Positions 63,517 to 64,000 of a stretch of 64,000 nt of DNA are shown in pieces. The DNA comes from Pararhodobacter marinus (lineage in GTDB: Bacteria > Pseudomonadota > Alphaproteobacteria > Rhodobacterales > Rhodobacteraceae): positions 124,001-188,000 of the forward strand of contig NZ_QEYD01000008.1 in NCBI RefSeq assembly GCF_003122215.1, in the 5' to 3' direction. Below the pieces are notes generated by a model. It was not told where the DNA came from, did no database searches, and saw only the letters and a list, made by a program, of their open reading frames with translations. Numbering within the stretch: position 1 is the first letter of the stretch; each line of letters begins with the position of its first letter. Made by a program: the position numbers and the translations under genes.

Positions 63517-64000
63517 ATGACGTTGTTCGACAAGCTCACGCAGGAACGCCGCTTGCGGCTGACGGCAGAGCGACGGCTCGATTTCTGCCAGCGCGAACGC
63601 GACGCGGCGCTGGCGCAGATCGACGCCCTGCGCAGCGAGATGGCGCAGCTGCGCCGGCAGGGCCGGACCAGCGCGCTGGACGAAGCGCTGCACGCCGCCG
63701 CGCTGGAAAGCATCCAGTTGCGCGCACGCGCAGAGACCGAAACCGCGCAGCGCAGCGCCACGCAGGCCGAGCGGCGGCTGTGGGATTCCATCAACACGAT
63801 CCGCGACGGTTTCGCCGTGTTCAACGCCCGTCAGGAGCTGGTGATCGCCAACCAAGCCTATCTGGGCGTGTTCTCGGGCATCCCCGAGGTGCAGATCGGC
63901 ATCACCTATCGCCGGCTGGTCGAGATCCTCGCGCATGAAGAGCGCGTGCTGCCGGGCGACGAGCCGCGCGAGGCCTGGATCGACGCCATGGTCGCGCGCT
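63517..64000 (+). CDS. PAS-domain sensor protein, likely histidine kinase, N-terminal part
   Basis: The 161 residues in the window start with a coiled coil (about 5-95, rich in Arg, Glu and Gln) and lead into a PAS domain (LWDSINTIRDGFAVFNARQELVIANQAY). Such a beginning is common in cytoplasmic hybrid histidine kinases of Rhodobacterales. The transmitter domain would lie past the right edge. The ATG at 63517 is used; there is no strong ribosome binding site. Confidence 0.8.
   Translation, partial: MTLFDKLTQERRLRLTAERRLDFCQRERDAALAQIDALRSEMAQLRRQGRTSALDEALHAAALESIQLRARAETETAQRSATQAERRLWDSINTIRDGFAVFNARQELVIANQAYLGVFSGIPEVQIGITYRRLVEILAHEERVLPGDEPREAWIDAMVAR

Overview
The window is high-GC alphaproteobacterial chromosome. 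The gene families point to Rhodobacterales (the Rhodobacter/Roseobacter group): a PhyR-NepR-EcfG general stress locus, a SAM-II riboswitch before metZ, Hint_2-domain proteins, the hisC-tyrA pair, and the gltA-gltX-comEC block. Genus cannot be fixed from the sequence. Genes are tightly packed, with many 4-bp start/stop overlaps and several convergent pairs whose 3' ends overlap. I see no rRNA, tRNA, insertion sequence, prophage or CRISPR array.

Layout. 1-6.8 kb: an RND/MMPL exporter running off the left edge, an NrtA-type nitrate-binding protein behind a long leader with an intrinsic terminator, and, divergently, a ModE-like HTH gene followed by modABC with a Mo-box-like palindrome. 6.9-11.4 kb: DNA polymerase IV, a LysR regulator with two HTH domains, a LigM-like demethylase, a DUF4405 membrane protein. 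11.4-19.4 kb: an RTX/Hint protein, TrkH, PfkB, FolE2, MetZ with SAM-II riboswitch and promoter, and a small membrane protein. 19.7-30.6 kb: mixed housekeeping and catabolic genes (hydrolases, YciB, nitroreductase, GT25, GNAT, cytochrome b561, P5CR-like, two LprI-like proteins, a serine/threonine dehydratase, PobA, an MDR oxidoreductase).

30.6-39.4 kb is a general stress response island: YqjE-like/DUF883, DUF1328, Dps, PhyR, NepR, EcfG, a HisKA_2 kinase, and envelope proteins with PRC-barrel and SH3 domains. GGAAC-N16-CGTT type promoters stand before several of them. The phyR and nepR-ecfG promoters overlap inside one perfect inverted repeat.

39.6-50.8 kb: a divergent PPDK-like protein, a cell-wall hydrolase, folB (with an unexplained C-terminal extension), folP-glmM, the zinc uptake set znuA / zur-znuC-znuB with a Zur-type palindrome, and an SRAP protein. 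51-64 kb: gltA, gltX, comEC, a second Hint protein, rpsD with a consensus promoter and structured leader, hisC-tyrA, an extensin-like protein, an acetyl-CoA acetyltransferase and the start of a PAS sensor protein.

The most unusual signals are the overlapping sigma-EcfG promoters, an interspersed element made of a hairpin with conserved loop but variable complementary arms plus a 21-bp motif, the double-HTH LysR with its T-N11-A operator, and the attenuator-like leaders before nrtA, the first Hint gene and rpsD.
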